Shown here: one piece after another, positions 1-6,876 of the stretch
Layout of the letters: each line of letters opens with the position of its first letter
How positions within the stretch are numbered: the stretch's first letter is position 1
Assembly (NCBI GenBank): GCA_900542115.1
Contig: UQMC01000043.1
Coordinates: forward strand, 1-14,735
Direction: 5' to 3'
Origin: an uncultured Oscillibacter sp.
GTDB lineage: Bacteria > Bacillota > Clostridia > Oscillospirales > Oscillospiraceae
Length of the DNA: 14,735 nucleotides
The notes under the pieces: generated by a model
Databases searched by the model: none
What the model was told of the DNA's origin: nothing
Seen by the model: the letters and a program-made list of their open reading frames with translations, nothing else
Made by a program: the position numbers and the translations under genes

Positions 1-748
1 TCATGCTATCGTCGTCCTTGGCCTTTACCAGAAAGTCCGTGGGAGACTGATCCCCCAGCAGCCGGGTAGCGGTGTAGGGGTAGACGATCAGGTTATCCGT
101 CTGATAGGCGGAGGGGGTATCTGGCTCCACGCGGGCGGCGTATACGCCCACCACCTCGAATTTATTGCCGTTTACCTGAAGCACCTGCCCGATGGGATTG
201 GCACTGCCGAAGAAAACCCTGGCCGCCTGCGCCCCCAGCACGCAGATCTGGTTGTACTTCTCACAGTCCAGCCACGCCAGATCCCGCCCCTTGGCAATGG
301 TCAGGTTGTTGCAGACGCTGTACTGATCCGAGCCGTAATACTGGGTGGGCGGCCCGCTGATCACGTTCCACTGGTCATCGTACTTCCACTCCATATTGGC
401 CGTGCTCTTGGTACCGTAGACCACCGTGGCATTGGCCTGTCCGTTGGGCGTCACACCCAGCACATAGTCCTTCAGTCCGGAGCAGTATTTGTAAAGGTCG
501 GAAAAATAATCCTTGCTGATGGGATTTCCGTCCATGTCATAGCTATAGGAGTAAATGCTCACGCTGATACGGTTGGCGCCCATGGCGGCGTACTGCTCCA
601 TGGTCTTTGCCTTCATGCCCTCCATGGTGGAGACAATGGTCATCACGGCGGCAATGCCGATGAAAATAGAGAGAATGGTCAGGGCGCTGCGGCCCTTTTT
701 GCCGCAGATGGAGCGCCATGCCATCTTAAATGCCTGCCCGATGTTCAA
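1..748 (-). CDS. MacB/FtsX-like ABC transporter permease (3' end outside window)
   Basis: This is the permease of a three-gene exporter; about 249 N-terminal residues are visible and the rest runs off the window. Residues about 1-20 are cytoplasmic and basic (RSICGKKGRSAL), residues about 21-42 form the first membrane helix, and the remainder is the start of the extracytoplasmic MacB_PCD domain, with the typical stretch NPIGQVLQVNG before FEVVGV. MacB-type permeases have four helices and a large external domain; the other three helices would lie beyond position 1. I chose TTG at 748 as the start because it overlaps the stop of the ATPase gene as TTGA (748-745) and has GGAGG at 763-759. A second in-frame TTG at 754 and an ATG at about 733 are alternatives. 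The overlap implies translational coupling with the ATPase. The substrate is unknown. The family call is solid and the exact start less so. Confidence 0.88.
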   Translation of the reverse strand, partial: MNIGQAFKMAWRSICGKKGRSALTILSIFIGIAAVMTIVSTMEGMKAKTMEQYAAMGANRISVSIYSYSYDMDGNPISKDYFSDLYKYCSGLKDYVLGVTPNGQANATVVYGTKSTANMEWKYDDQWNVISGPPTQYYGSDQYSVCNNLTIAKGRDLAWLDCEKYNQICVLGAQAARVFFGSANPIGQVLQVNGNKFEVVGVYAARVEPDTPSAYQTDNLIVYPYTATRLLGDQSPTDFLVKAKDDDSM

Positions 749-1446
749 TACCAATCCACCTCCTGTGGGTGATCCTCAATGATCTTTCCGTCCGCGATTC
801 GCACCACCCGCCGGGCCGTGGCGGCGATGCCGTTATCGTGGGTGATGAGAATGACGGTGCTGCCCTCCTTATTGAGCTGCTGAAGAAAGCCCAGCACCTC
901 ATGGCCCGTCCGGGAATCCAGCGCGCCGGTGGGCTCATCCGCCATGATGATAGGCGGGTGGGTGGAGATGGCTCGTGCGATGGCCACTCTCTGCTGCTGG
1001 CCGCCGGACATCTGGGTGGGCTTATGCTGCGCCCGGTCGGCAAGGCCCACCCGGCCCAGCGCCTCCATGGCCAGCTCCCGCCGGTCAATGGGGTCGATGC
1101 CCTGATAGATCAGCGGCAGTTCCACATTTTCCAGCACCGTCAGGTTTTGAATCAGGTTGTACTGCTGGAAAATGAACCCGATCTGCTTGTTGCGGATGCG
1201 GGAGAGCTCCTTGTCGGAAAGCTCCCGGACATCTACGCCGTCGAGAAAATAGTCGCCCCGGGTGGGAATATCCAGACAGCCCAGCACGTTCATCATGGTG
1301 GACTTGCCGGAGCCGGACTGGCCCACCACCGCCACAAACTCGCCTCTTTCAACCTCCAGCGAAACGCCATCCAACGCCCGGACCTCGCTCTCAAGGCCCT
1401 CGCTGTATATTTTATAGACGTTCCGCAGCTCGATCAGCTTTGCCAT
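745..1446 (-). CDS. ABC transporter ATP-binding protein, MacB/LolD/YknY type
   Basis: This 233-residue cytoplasmic ATPase powers the exporter formed with the flanking adaptor and permease. All nucleotide-binding motifs are present: Walker [10 protein letters not shown] (42-50), Q-loop around FIFQQYNL (91-98), signature MSGGQQQR (146-153), Walker [13 protein letters not shown] (166-177) and the H-loop histidine in ITHD (about 203). The full-length motif set, the length, and the ADEPTGALD form are typical of the LolD/MacB/YknY branch, whose members work by mechanotransmission on extracytoplasmic or membrane substrates. The gene starts 3 bases after the adaptor stop and its own stop overlaps the permease start, so the three genes should be one transcript. 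Substrate cannot be read from the sequence; peptides, lipids or antimicrobial compounds are possible by analogy. Confidence 0.95.
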   Translation of the reverse strand: MAKLIELRNVYKIYSEGLESEVRALDGVSLEVERGEFVAVVGQSGSGKSTMMNVLGCLDIPTRGDYFLDGVDVRELSDKELSRIRNKQIGFIFQQYNLIQNLTVLENVELPLIYQGIDPIDRRELAMEALGRVGLADRAQHKPTQMSGGQQQRVAIARAISTHPPIIMADEPTGALDSRTGHEVLGFLQQLNKEGSTVILITHDNGIAATARRVVRIADGKIIEDHPQEVDWY

Positions 1447-1449
1447 GGC

Positions 1450-3132
1450 TTACCCCCATGCCTCGGTGGTCATCATCTGGGTATAGACCGTATCGCCCTC
1501 GTTCAGACCGGACTTGATCTCCACGTTGTAGGTATCCTGAATGCCGATCTCCACCTGCACCGGATAGAACCCGGCGGGAATCTCCTCGTCCTGATAGGGC
1601 AGCTCCAGCGCGTTGTCCGGCTGACTGCCTGCCTGCACGTAGACAACGGTGGCGGAGGAACCGTCCTCCAATCCCACAGTACGCACCGCCTGCACCGGCA
1701 CCAGCAGGCAGTTATCGTTCTGGCTGGCCTGAATCTGGTAGTTCACATAGCTATTGACCTGGAGGTTGCCATCCGTGTTGTCTGCGGAGATGGTGATGGG
1801 ATAGGAGGCCACACCGTTATTCACTGAGCTGGACAGGCTCACTGTCTCCACGGTGCCGAAGGCGCTGGTGCCCCACTGGTCCAGATTCACCGGCATACCG
1901 GCCTTGATGTAGCTGATGTTCCGCTCGTCCACCGTGGCGCTGACGGTCACGGTGGAGGTGTCGGAAACAGTCACAAGGGTGCTGTTTGCCTGAAGTTCCT
2001 GCCCCGGCGTCAGGCTCAGGCCGATGATCTGGCCGGAAATAGGCGCCACGGCATTGCAGATATCCAGATTCTTCTGGGCGCTCTCCAGCTTTTTCTGCGC
2101 CTCCGCCAGATTTTGCTGGGCGGTGAAGATCTCTGTCTCGCTGTCCTCACCATCGATCTGAACCAGAACCTGTCCCGGTGTTACAGAGAGATAATCCACC
2201 AGCCTGCTGGAAATGACCGTGCCGCTGACGGTGGAGTTCAAATCGCCCACCCGGTAGTATTCCAGCTTGGCGGCCTCGTAGGGGTAAACCGTATCGCCGC
2301 CCACTGTGGCGGTAGCGGTGGCGACCATGTCCTTTGCCAGCACACCGTCATTGGGAATGACGATCTCGGCGGAGAACAGCTTGGAGCCCTCCGGCGTGAT
2401 GCGGCTGACCATGTGTACAGCCTCCACCGTACCCTCCACCGTGGTCATCAGAGCCGGGATGGATACATCAACCTTCTGCCCCGCCTTCAGCTCACTGGCA
2501 TAGGCGTAGCTGTAATATTGCTCCAAACGCATTTTCGTGTCGTCCGCCAGCGTGGCGACCTTGGTGCCCTTGGAAATCTCATCGCCGGGGTTCAGCGTCA
2601 CCACATCCATCAGCTTACCGGCATAGGAGGGGGACAGGTTCAGACCCGCAATGTCCTTTTGCAGCGTATTGATCTGCTTTTGGTAGCCCTCTACCTCGTC
2701 CCTGGCCTTCTGGACCTCTGTGGAGGCGTTGGGGGAATCGATGGTGAACAGAGGAGTCCCCTGCTCCACCCGCTGGCCCTCCTCCACGAATACATCCATC
2801 ACCGTACCGGCGGTGGTCAGCGTGATGGTCTCGCTGTTCTTGGCCTTCACCAGACCGCTGCCCTCCACCACGGAGCTGATGGCGCCGTAGGACACCGTCG
2901 CCTTGCCTACCTCGCTGCTGCCGCCGTTCTTTTTGGTAAAGTGGCGCACGCCGCCCACTGCCATCGCCGCAATGACTGCGATGGCGATGATGCGGCGAAT
3001 CAATCTCCGCCGCTTTTTCTTGTCTGCCGGGCTCTTTTCCGGTTTTTTTGCCGGAGCCTGCGCGGCGGCCTCTGCCGGTGCGGCAGTCTCCGCCGGCGTC
3101 TGCACGTTCTTCTCCTCCATGATCTCTGCCAT
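1450..3132 (-). CDS. HlyD/MacA-family membrane fusion (adaptor) protein with duplicated lipoyl halves
   Basis: This 560-residue adaptor (YknX/MacA type) belongs with the ATPase and permease downstream. Residues 1-37 are an Ala/Pro/Glu/Lys-rich cytoplasmic tail, 38-47 a basic stretch, 44-62 a single membrane helix, and the rest is extracytoplasmic. Two adaptor-like units follow each other. Unit one has lipoyl half-motifs at about 100-131 (VEEGQRVEQGTPL) and 169-198 (LNPGDEISKGTKV) around a helical hairpin. Unit two has half-motifs at about 286-326 (SVTPGQVLVQI) and 361-395 (LTPGQELQANSTLV) around a coiled stretch at 333-359. Beta-barrel and membrane-proximal domains follow to the end. I place the start at ATG 3132 because AAAGGAGAG lies 5 bases upstream; the longer frame from 3204 has no good ribosome site and would cover the predicted promoter. 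Family usual length is about 380-450, so this one is long. Confidence 0.92.
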   Translation of the reverse strand: MAEIMEEKNVQTPAETAAPAEAAAQAPAKKPEKSPADKKKRRRLIRRIIAIAVIAAMAVGGVRHFTKKNGGSSEVGKATVSYGAISSVVEGSGLVKAKNSETITLTTAGTVMDVFVEEGQRVEQGTPLFTIDSPNASTEVQKARDEVEGYQKQINTLQKDIAGLNLSPSYAGKLMDVVTLNPGDEISKGTKVATLADDTKMRLEQYYSYAYASELKAGQKVDVSIPALMTTVEGTVEAVHMVSRITPEGSKLFSAEIVIPNDGVLAKDMVATATATVGGDTVYPYEAAKLEYYRVGDLNSTVSGTVISSRLVDYLSVTPGQVLVQIDGEDSETEIFTAQQNLAEAQKKLESAQKNLDICNAVAPISGQIIGLSLTPGQELQANSTLVTVSDTSTVTVSATVDERNISYIKAGMPVNLDQWGTSAFGTVETVSLSSSVNNGVASYPITISADNTDGNLQVNSYVNYQIQASQNDNCLLVPVQAVRTVGLEDGSSATVVYVQAGSQPDNALELPYQDEEIPAGFYPVQVEIGIQDTYNVEIKSGLNEGDTVYTQMMTTEAWG

Positions 3133-3202
3133 GTCAACTCTCCTTTTTATGTTCTGCGGACCGGATACCGCCCGGCCCTCGAAGGCTTTTCGGTTCTGTT
3201 TC

Positions 3203-3231
3203 ATCCTAATGGACCGCTATCGGCAAATCAA
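3203..3231 (-). promoter_or_regulatory. Candidate promoter of the exporter operon
   Basis: On the minus strand TTGATT (3231-3226) and TAGGAT (3208-3203) are separated by 17 bases, each matching 4 of 6 consensus positions. The start of transcription would be near 3196, giving a leader of about 65 bases before the adaptor ATG at 3132. It lies between the TRAP terminator and the adaptor, where a promoter is needed. The match is modest. Confidence 0.35.
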
Positions 3232-3302
3232 CAACAAAACAGTAACAATTTCCCTTTCGAATCTATAGACGTATGAGCAGGGCAAAATGTTTCCGATTTT
3301 TG

Positions 3303-3336
3303 AAAAAAATCCCGCCGGTCCGTTAAGACCGACGGG
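3303..3336 (-). terminator. Rho-independent terminator of the TRAP operon
   Basis: A 10-base-pair stem with one mismatch (arms 3311-3320 and 3327-3336, CCCGCCGGTC and GACCGACGGG) closes a 6-base loop. On the minus strand it is followed by seven T residues (complement of 3303-3309). It sits 34 bases after the permease stop and separates the TRAP operon from the exporter operon. Confidence 0.88.
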
Positions 3337-3369
3337 ACAATTTTATGGAACAATCCTGCCCGCAGAAGC

Positions 3370-5385
3370 TCAGGCAATCTCCTTTTTCGCACTCAGATAC
3401 TGAAGCAGCACAACGCCGCCCACCAGTACAAAGCCGGCAAGATCCGACATCGTGCCGGGGATCATCATGCCAAGGCCGCCGCCAATCAGGATGATGCGGA
3501 ACAGCCACGGCAGATGCTTGAACAGATACCCGTTCAAGGAAGCCGCAATGCCGAACAGTCCCAGCAGCGCGCTGAGCACGATCTGAATCACCTCAAACGT
3601 GCTGTTCACATCCACGAACAGCATGGCGGGGCTGTAGGCAAAGATATAGGGCACCACAAAGGCAGCGATGGCCAGCTTTGTCGCGTTGAAGCCGGTTTTC
3701 ATGGGGTTTGCCTTGGCAATGGCGGCGCCTGCATAGGCAGCCAGCGCCACAGGCGGCGTGATATCCGCCACAATGCCGAAGTAGAACACGAAGAAGTGCG
3801 CCGCCACAACGGGGAAACCCATCTGAATCAGAATGGGCGCGCAGGTGGAGGCCATGATGCAGTAATTAGCGGTGGTAGGCACGCCCATACCCAAAATGAT
3901 GCAGCAGACCATGGTCAGCACCAGACCGATGATGGTGGCGTTGCCCGCCGCCTGCACGATGGTATTGATGAGGATGGACGCAAGGCCGGTGACGGTGATG
4001 CAGCCGGCGATCATACCTGCCATGGCGCAGGCCACGGCCACGGTGATAGCGCCCTTGGCGCCGGCCTCCAGCGCCTCGATGACCTTACCCACCGTCAGCC
4101 GCTCCTCCTTGTTCAAAAAGCCCACCACGATAGCGGCCAGAATGGACACGGCGGCGGAGAACTGCATGGTGCGGCTGCCGGATGACACCAGATAGATCAG
4201 CAGCGCCAGCGGGATAATGAGGTACGCCTGCTTGGCCAGCGCGGACCACGGCGTCATCTCAGACTTGGGCATCCCCTTCAGTCCCAGCTTTTTTGCCTCC
4301 AGATGAACGGCGATGAAAATACCGGTAAAATACAGCAGGGCAGGCAGAATGGCCTTCACAGCCACCTGTGCGTAGGGGATGTTCATATACTCCGCCATCA
4401 AAAACGCGGCGGCACCCATAATGGGGGGCATGATCTGCCCGCCGGTGGAGGCGGCGGCCTCCACCGCGCCGGCGAACTCCGGCTTGTAGCCGGTCTTTTT
4501 CATCATAGGGATGGTGACAGAGCCGGTGGTCACGGTGTTGCCGACAGAGGAGCCGGACACCATGCCGCACAGGGCGGAGGAAATGACCGCCACCTTGGCG
4601 GGACCGCCGGAGGACCAACCGGCCAGCCGGTTCGCAAAGCTGATGAAGAAGTTGGCAATGCCGGTGCGCTCCAAAAACGCGCCGAAAATGATAAAGAGGA
4701 CGATGTACGTATAGCACACACTCACCGGCGTACCGATAACGCCGCTGGTGGTATAGAACAGCTTGTAGATGATGTTTTTCAGCGCATTGTAAATGCTGGG
4801 GTTCCAGCTGAGCTGATTATAGAACGTATAGACCAGCAGCACACCCAGTACGCAGAGAATCGGCAGGCCCACACACCGGCGGCACAGCTCAATGAGCACC
4901 AGAATACCGACAGCACCGATGACGATATGAATCGGCTGGAGCTTTGTGGCCAACTGAATAATGGAAAAGGCGTTAATGGCAAAATAGAAAAAGCTGCCTG
5001 CACCCAAAATCATCAGCGCCCAGTCATACCATGGCACATGGTTCACCCGGACGTGGCCTCTGTGCAGGGGATAGACCAGATAGCCGATGATGATGATAAA
5101 CGCCATAAACAGGGACAGCCGGACCTCCGGCAGTGCCTTGCTGAACAGGGTCATCAAAATGCAGTACACGGAGAAGGCCGCCATCAGGCCCCGAAGGATG
5201 AGCTTGGGGACGCCCTCCCAGACACGGGTGTTGGATTCCCGGTCATATTTTTTCATGACCGCGTCCACATCCGCCTGAATGTCCCGCTCCATCTCATGAA
5301 CCTCATGCTCCATCTCCCGGGTCTCCTGCCGCAGCTCTTTTTCCATCTGCTCCATGGGGTCCCGGCGCTTTTTGAACAAGCTCAT
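3370..5385 (-). CDS. TRAP transporter fused permease (DctQM fusion, TAXI type)
   Basis: This 671-residue integral membrane protein is the small and large permease subunits of a TRAP (tripartite ATP-independent periplasmic) transporter in one chain; TRAP systems drive uptake with an ion gradient. Residues about 65-165 hold the DctQ-like helices. The DctM part follows, with the conserved segments CGMVSGSSVGNTVTTGS (273-289), GGQIMPPIMGAAAF (315-328), GMGVPTTANY (499-508) and DITPPVALAAYAG (541-553). The first 50 or so residues are a highly charged stretch rich in Met, Glu and Arg (MEQMEKELRQETREMEHEV and on), probably a helix or coiled coil on the cytoplasmic side. GGAGGAGG lies 4 bases before the ATG. 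It follows the binding-protein gene on the same strand with a 178-base gap containing a strong hairpin. The substrate is not known; TAXI relatives take up dicarboxylates or glutamate. Confidence 0.95.
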   Translation of the reverse strand: MSLFKKRRDPMEQMEKELRQETREMEHEVHEMERDIQADVDAVMKKYDRESNTRVWEGVPKLILRGLMAAFSVYCILMTLFSKALPEVRLSLFMAFIIIIGYLVYPLHRGHVRVNHVPWYDWALMILGAGSFFYFAINAFSIIQLATKLQPIHIVIGAVGILVLIELCRRCVGLPILCVLGVLLVYTFYNQLSWNPSIYNALKNIIYKLFYTTSGVIGTPVSVCYTYIVLFIIFGAFLERTGIANFFISFANRLAGWSSGGPAKVAVISSALCGMVSGSSVGNTVTTGSVTIPMMKKTGYKPEFAGAVEAAASTGGQIMPPIMGAAAFLMAEYMNIPYAQVAVKAILPALLYFTGIFIAVHLEAKKLGLKGMPKSEMTPWSALAKQAYLIIPLALLIYLVSSGSRTMQFSAAVSILAAIVVGFLNKEERLTVGKVIEALEAGAKGAITVAVACAMAGMIAGCITVTGLASILINTIVQAAGNATIIGLVLTMVCCIILGMGVPTTANYCIMASTCAPILIQMGFPVVAAHFFVFYFGIVADITPPVALAAYAGAAIAKANPMKTGFNATKLAIAAFVVPYIFAYSPAMLFVDVNSTFEVIQIVLSALLGLFGIAASLNGYLFKHLPWLFRIILIGGGLGMMIPGTMSDLAGFVLVGGVVLLQYLSAKKEIA

Positions 5386-5487
5386 AATGCCTCCTCCTTC
5401 ATTCCTTTTATCTCCAGTTGACAGGGGCAGCGCCGCGCTGTCCTTCTCAACCGGAGACAGTCATTTTTTCTTCTTTTAACGCCTGCG

Positions 5488-5516
5488 GGCTGCGGCGGAA
5501 TTGCTCCGCCGCAGCC
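5488..5516 (-). promoter_or_regulatory. Intercistronic stem-loop between TAXI binding protein and permease
   Basis: GGCTGCGGCGGA (5488-5499) and TCCGCCGCAGCC (5505-5516) form a perfect 12-base-pair stem with a 5-base loop, and flanking CCTGC/GCAGG can extend it. On the minus strand it is followed by an A-rich stretch, not a T-run, so it is not a standard terminator. Its place, about 50 bases after the binding-protein stop and 100 bases before the permease start, suggests protection of the upstream message from 3' decay, giving more binding protein than permease. This role is inference. The rest of the 178-base gap holds nothing else I can support. Confidence 0.55.
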
Positions 5517-5563
5517 TTGCAGGTCATTTTTCATTCGTTTTCCATAAAGATTGTGTTTGGATT

Positions 5564-6592
5564 TTACTTGGTGGCAACGTCAAAGCCCTTTTCGGCGAAA
5601 TACTTGGCAGCGCCGGGATGATAGGGCACGGAGGTGATGGACGCGCCGAACTCGGTGGACAGCTCGCCGTACTTGGCGTGGCTGCTGACAAGGTCAGCGG
5701 CGTTATCGAAGATGTCGGCAGTCAGAGCATAGATAGCATCCTCGGAAACATCGTCCCGGGCAAGGATTACAGCGCCCACGGCCACGGTGGTCACATCCTC
5801 ATCCTGACCGTTATAGGTACCGGCGGGAATGACGTGCTTGGTATAATAGGGAGACTCGGCCAGCAGCTGGTCAATGTGCTCATCGTCCAGAGACACCAGA
5901 TATGCGGTCTTGGTAGTGGACAGGTCGGTGATGGCGGTGGTAGGAGCACCGGCCACAACGAACGCAGCGTCGATCTTACCGTCCTTCAAAGCGTCGGCGC
6001 TGTCACCGAAGCCCTGATAGGTGGCATTGATCTTGGTGAACTTGCCTTCGGCGTCCAAATCGCCCAGACCGTAAGCGCTGAGGATATCCACGGCGTTGAA
6101 ATACACGCCGGAGCCGGCGGCGCCCACGGAGACGTTCTTACCGGCAAGGTCGGCCACAGTCTTGATGCTGGGATCGGTGGTCACGATCTGCACATCCTCC
6201 ATGTACAGGGCCGCCACGGTGGAGAAGCAGTCGATGGGGTTTTCAAAGAGATTCGTGCCGTTATAGGCATAGGCCATTACGTCGGACTGGCAGAAGGCCA
6301 GCTCCGCGTTGCCGTCGGCCAGCTCCTCCACGTTGGACTTGGAGCCGTTGCCTACAAGGCCGGTGACTGCCACATTGGTATTGTTGGTAGCGTGCTGGGC
6401 GATGACGGAGCCGAAGGCATAATAGGTGCCGGACTCGCCGCCAGTGACAAAGCGCAGCTTCGTGGTAGGAGCGCTGCTGCCGGAAGCATCGCCGGAGGAA
6501 TCGCCGCTGTTAGAGGAAGCATTGCTGCCGCCGCAGGCAGCCAGCGAGAGCGTCATACCCAAAGCCAAAAGCAAAGACAAAAACTTTTTCAT
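5564..6592 (-). CDS. TAXI-family TRAP transporter solute-binding lipoprotein
   Basis: This 342-residue extracytoplasmic binding protein delivers solute to the fused TRAP permease encoded just downstream. Residues 1-19 are a lipoprotein signal peptide with a lipobox LAAC and the lipidated Cys20; a Ser/Gly/Asn/Asp-rich linker (about 21-46) follows. The mature domain opens with LRFVTGGESGTYYAFGS, the hallmark of TAXI (TRAP-associated extracytoplasmic immunogenic) proteins, and contains GNGSKSNVEELADGNAELAFCQ, VADLAGKNVSVGAAGSG and DALKDGKIDAAFVVAGAP. I chose ATG 6592 because AGAGGGA lies 6 bases upstream and this start places the signal peptide at the N-terminus; the frame could open 18 bases earlier, which would spoil the signal peptide. 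A promoter, a nested dyad and an array of TTGCAA sites lie upstream, so it should be the regulated first gene of the operon. Confidence 0.95.
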   Translation of the reverse strand: MKKFLSLLLALGMTLSLAACGGSNASSNSGDSSGDASGSSAPTTKLRFVTGGESGTYYAFGSVIAQHATNNTNVAVTGLVGNGSKSNVEELADGNAELAFCQSDVMAYAYNGTNLFENPIDCFSTVAALYMEDVQIVTTDPSIKTVADLAGKNVSVGAAGSGVYFNAVDILSAYGLGDLDAEGKFTKINATYQGFGDSADALKDGKIDAAFVVAGAPTTAITDLSTTKTAYLVSLDDEHIDQLLAESPYYTKHVIPAGTYNGQDEDVTTVAVGAVILARDDVSEDAIYALTADIFDNAADLVSSHAKYGELSTEFGASITSVPYHPGAAKYFAEKGFDVATK

Positions 6593-6623
6593 TTCAAATC
6601 CCTCTTTCACTTGTTAGTTCCAC

Positions 6624-6654
6624 GGGAGCTGACAAAGCGCTTTCAACAGCTCCC
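6624..6654 (-). promoter_or_regulatory. Nested dyad in TRAP leader, resembling a catabolite-response (cre) site
   Basis: GGGAGCTG (6624-6631) and CAGCTCCC (6647-6654) are perfect inverted repeats. Inside them, almost on the same centre, is the palindrome AAAGCGCTTT (6634-6643). Read on the plus strand, 6631-6646 fits 10 of the 13 fixed positions of the CcpA cre consensus WTGNAANCGNWWNCAW; the mismatches are all at the left end. The dyad lies just downstream of the predicted transcription start (about 6664) and upstream of the ATG at 6592, a position from which a bound repressor would block elongation, or where the RNA would form a 5' stem-loop. Which of the two is real cannot be decided here. 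Confidence 0.5.
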
Positions 6655-6670
6655 TCGTAAGTATGTGCAT

Positions 6671-6699
6671 AGTATACACGTATAAATTTCATTTTGCAA
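6671..6699 (-). promoter_or_regulatory. Promoter of the TAXI-TRAP operon
   Basis: Minus-strand TTGCAA (6699-6694) and TATACT (6676-6671) are 17 bases apart. The -10 matches 5 of 6 consensus positions and the -35 matches 4 of 6. The predicted start is near 6664, with a leader of about 72 bases. The -35 hexamer is also the nearest member of the TTGCAA array described separately. Confidence 0.75.
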
Positions 6700-6818
6700 G
6701 TGTTTGCTCCACTTTTTAGCGATTTTTTTGCAATGCTTAAACGGGCTTCTTGCAAAATTGTGTCGAAACCTCTGTTTTTGCAGTCCTATCTTGCAAAACA
6801 AGTGTCCGCCTTGCAAAA
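6692..6818. repeat. Array of six YTTGCAAAA motifs upstream of the TRAP promoter
   Basis: The palindromic core TTGCAA occurs at 6694, 6728, 6750, 6791 and 6811, with a near copy TTGCAG at 6778. Most extend to CTTGCAAAA, which gives orientations minus (6692-6700), minus (6726-6734), plus (6749-6757), minus (6776-6783), plus (6790-6798) and plus (6810-6818). Core-to-core distances are 34, 22, 28, 13 and 20 bases, so this is not a regular tandem repeat. The copy at 6694 is the -35 of the TRAP promoter, and the one at 6811 overlaps the T-run of the thrS terminator. A binding site for a regulator of the TRAP operon is the simplest reading. I do not recognise the regulator. Confidence 0.6.
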
Positions 6819-6854
6819 ACACGCCCCGCCGGTGCAGCCGGCGGGGCGTGTTTT
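6815..6854 (-). terminator. Rho-independent terminator of thrS
   Basis: Arms 6816-6832 and 6838-6854 make a perfect 17-base-pair stem (CACGCCCCGCCGG core with AAAA/TTTT ends) around a 5-base loop. The minus strand then has five T residues (complement of 6815-6819). It lies 22 bases after the thrS stop. The A/T ends would make it work in both directions, but no plus-strand gene needs it. Confidence 0.92.
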
Positions 6855-6876
6855 GTGCAGTTTGAACGAAGACGCT

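Noticed and set aside
3133..3204. Longer start of the adaptor at 3204
   Set aside because: ATG at 3132 has a strong ribosome site; the longer start would overlap the predicted -10 element.
730..3276. Plus-strand frames at 730-1827 and 2113-3276
   Set aside because: They are antisense to the exporter ATPase and adaptor, with no domain or ribosome site of note.
4303..6685. Long plus-strand frames at 4303-5421 and 5501-6685
   Set aside because: They are antisense to the TRAP permease and the TAXI binding protein, contain no recognisable domain, and have low-complexity His/Gly/Gln composition.
6816..6854. thrS terminator as part of a CRISPR-like or mobile-element inverted repeat
   Set aside because: The 17-base-pair stem with a 5-base loop and a T-run after the thrS stop is fully explained as a terminator, with no second copy in the window.
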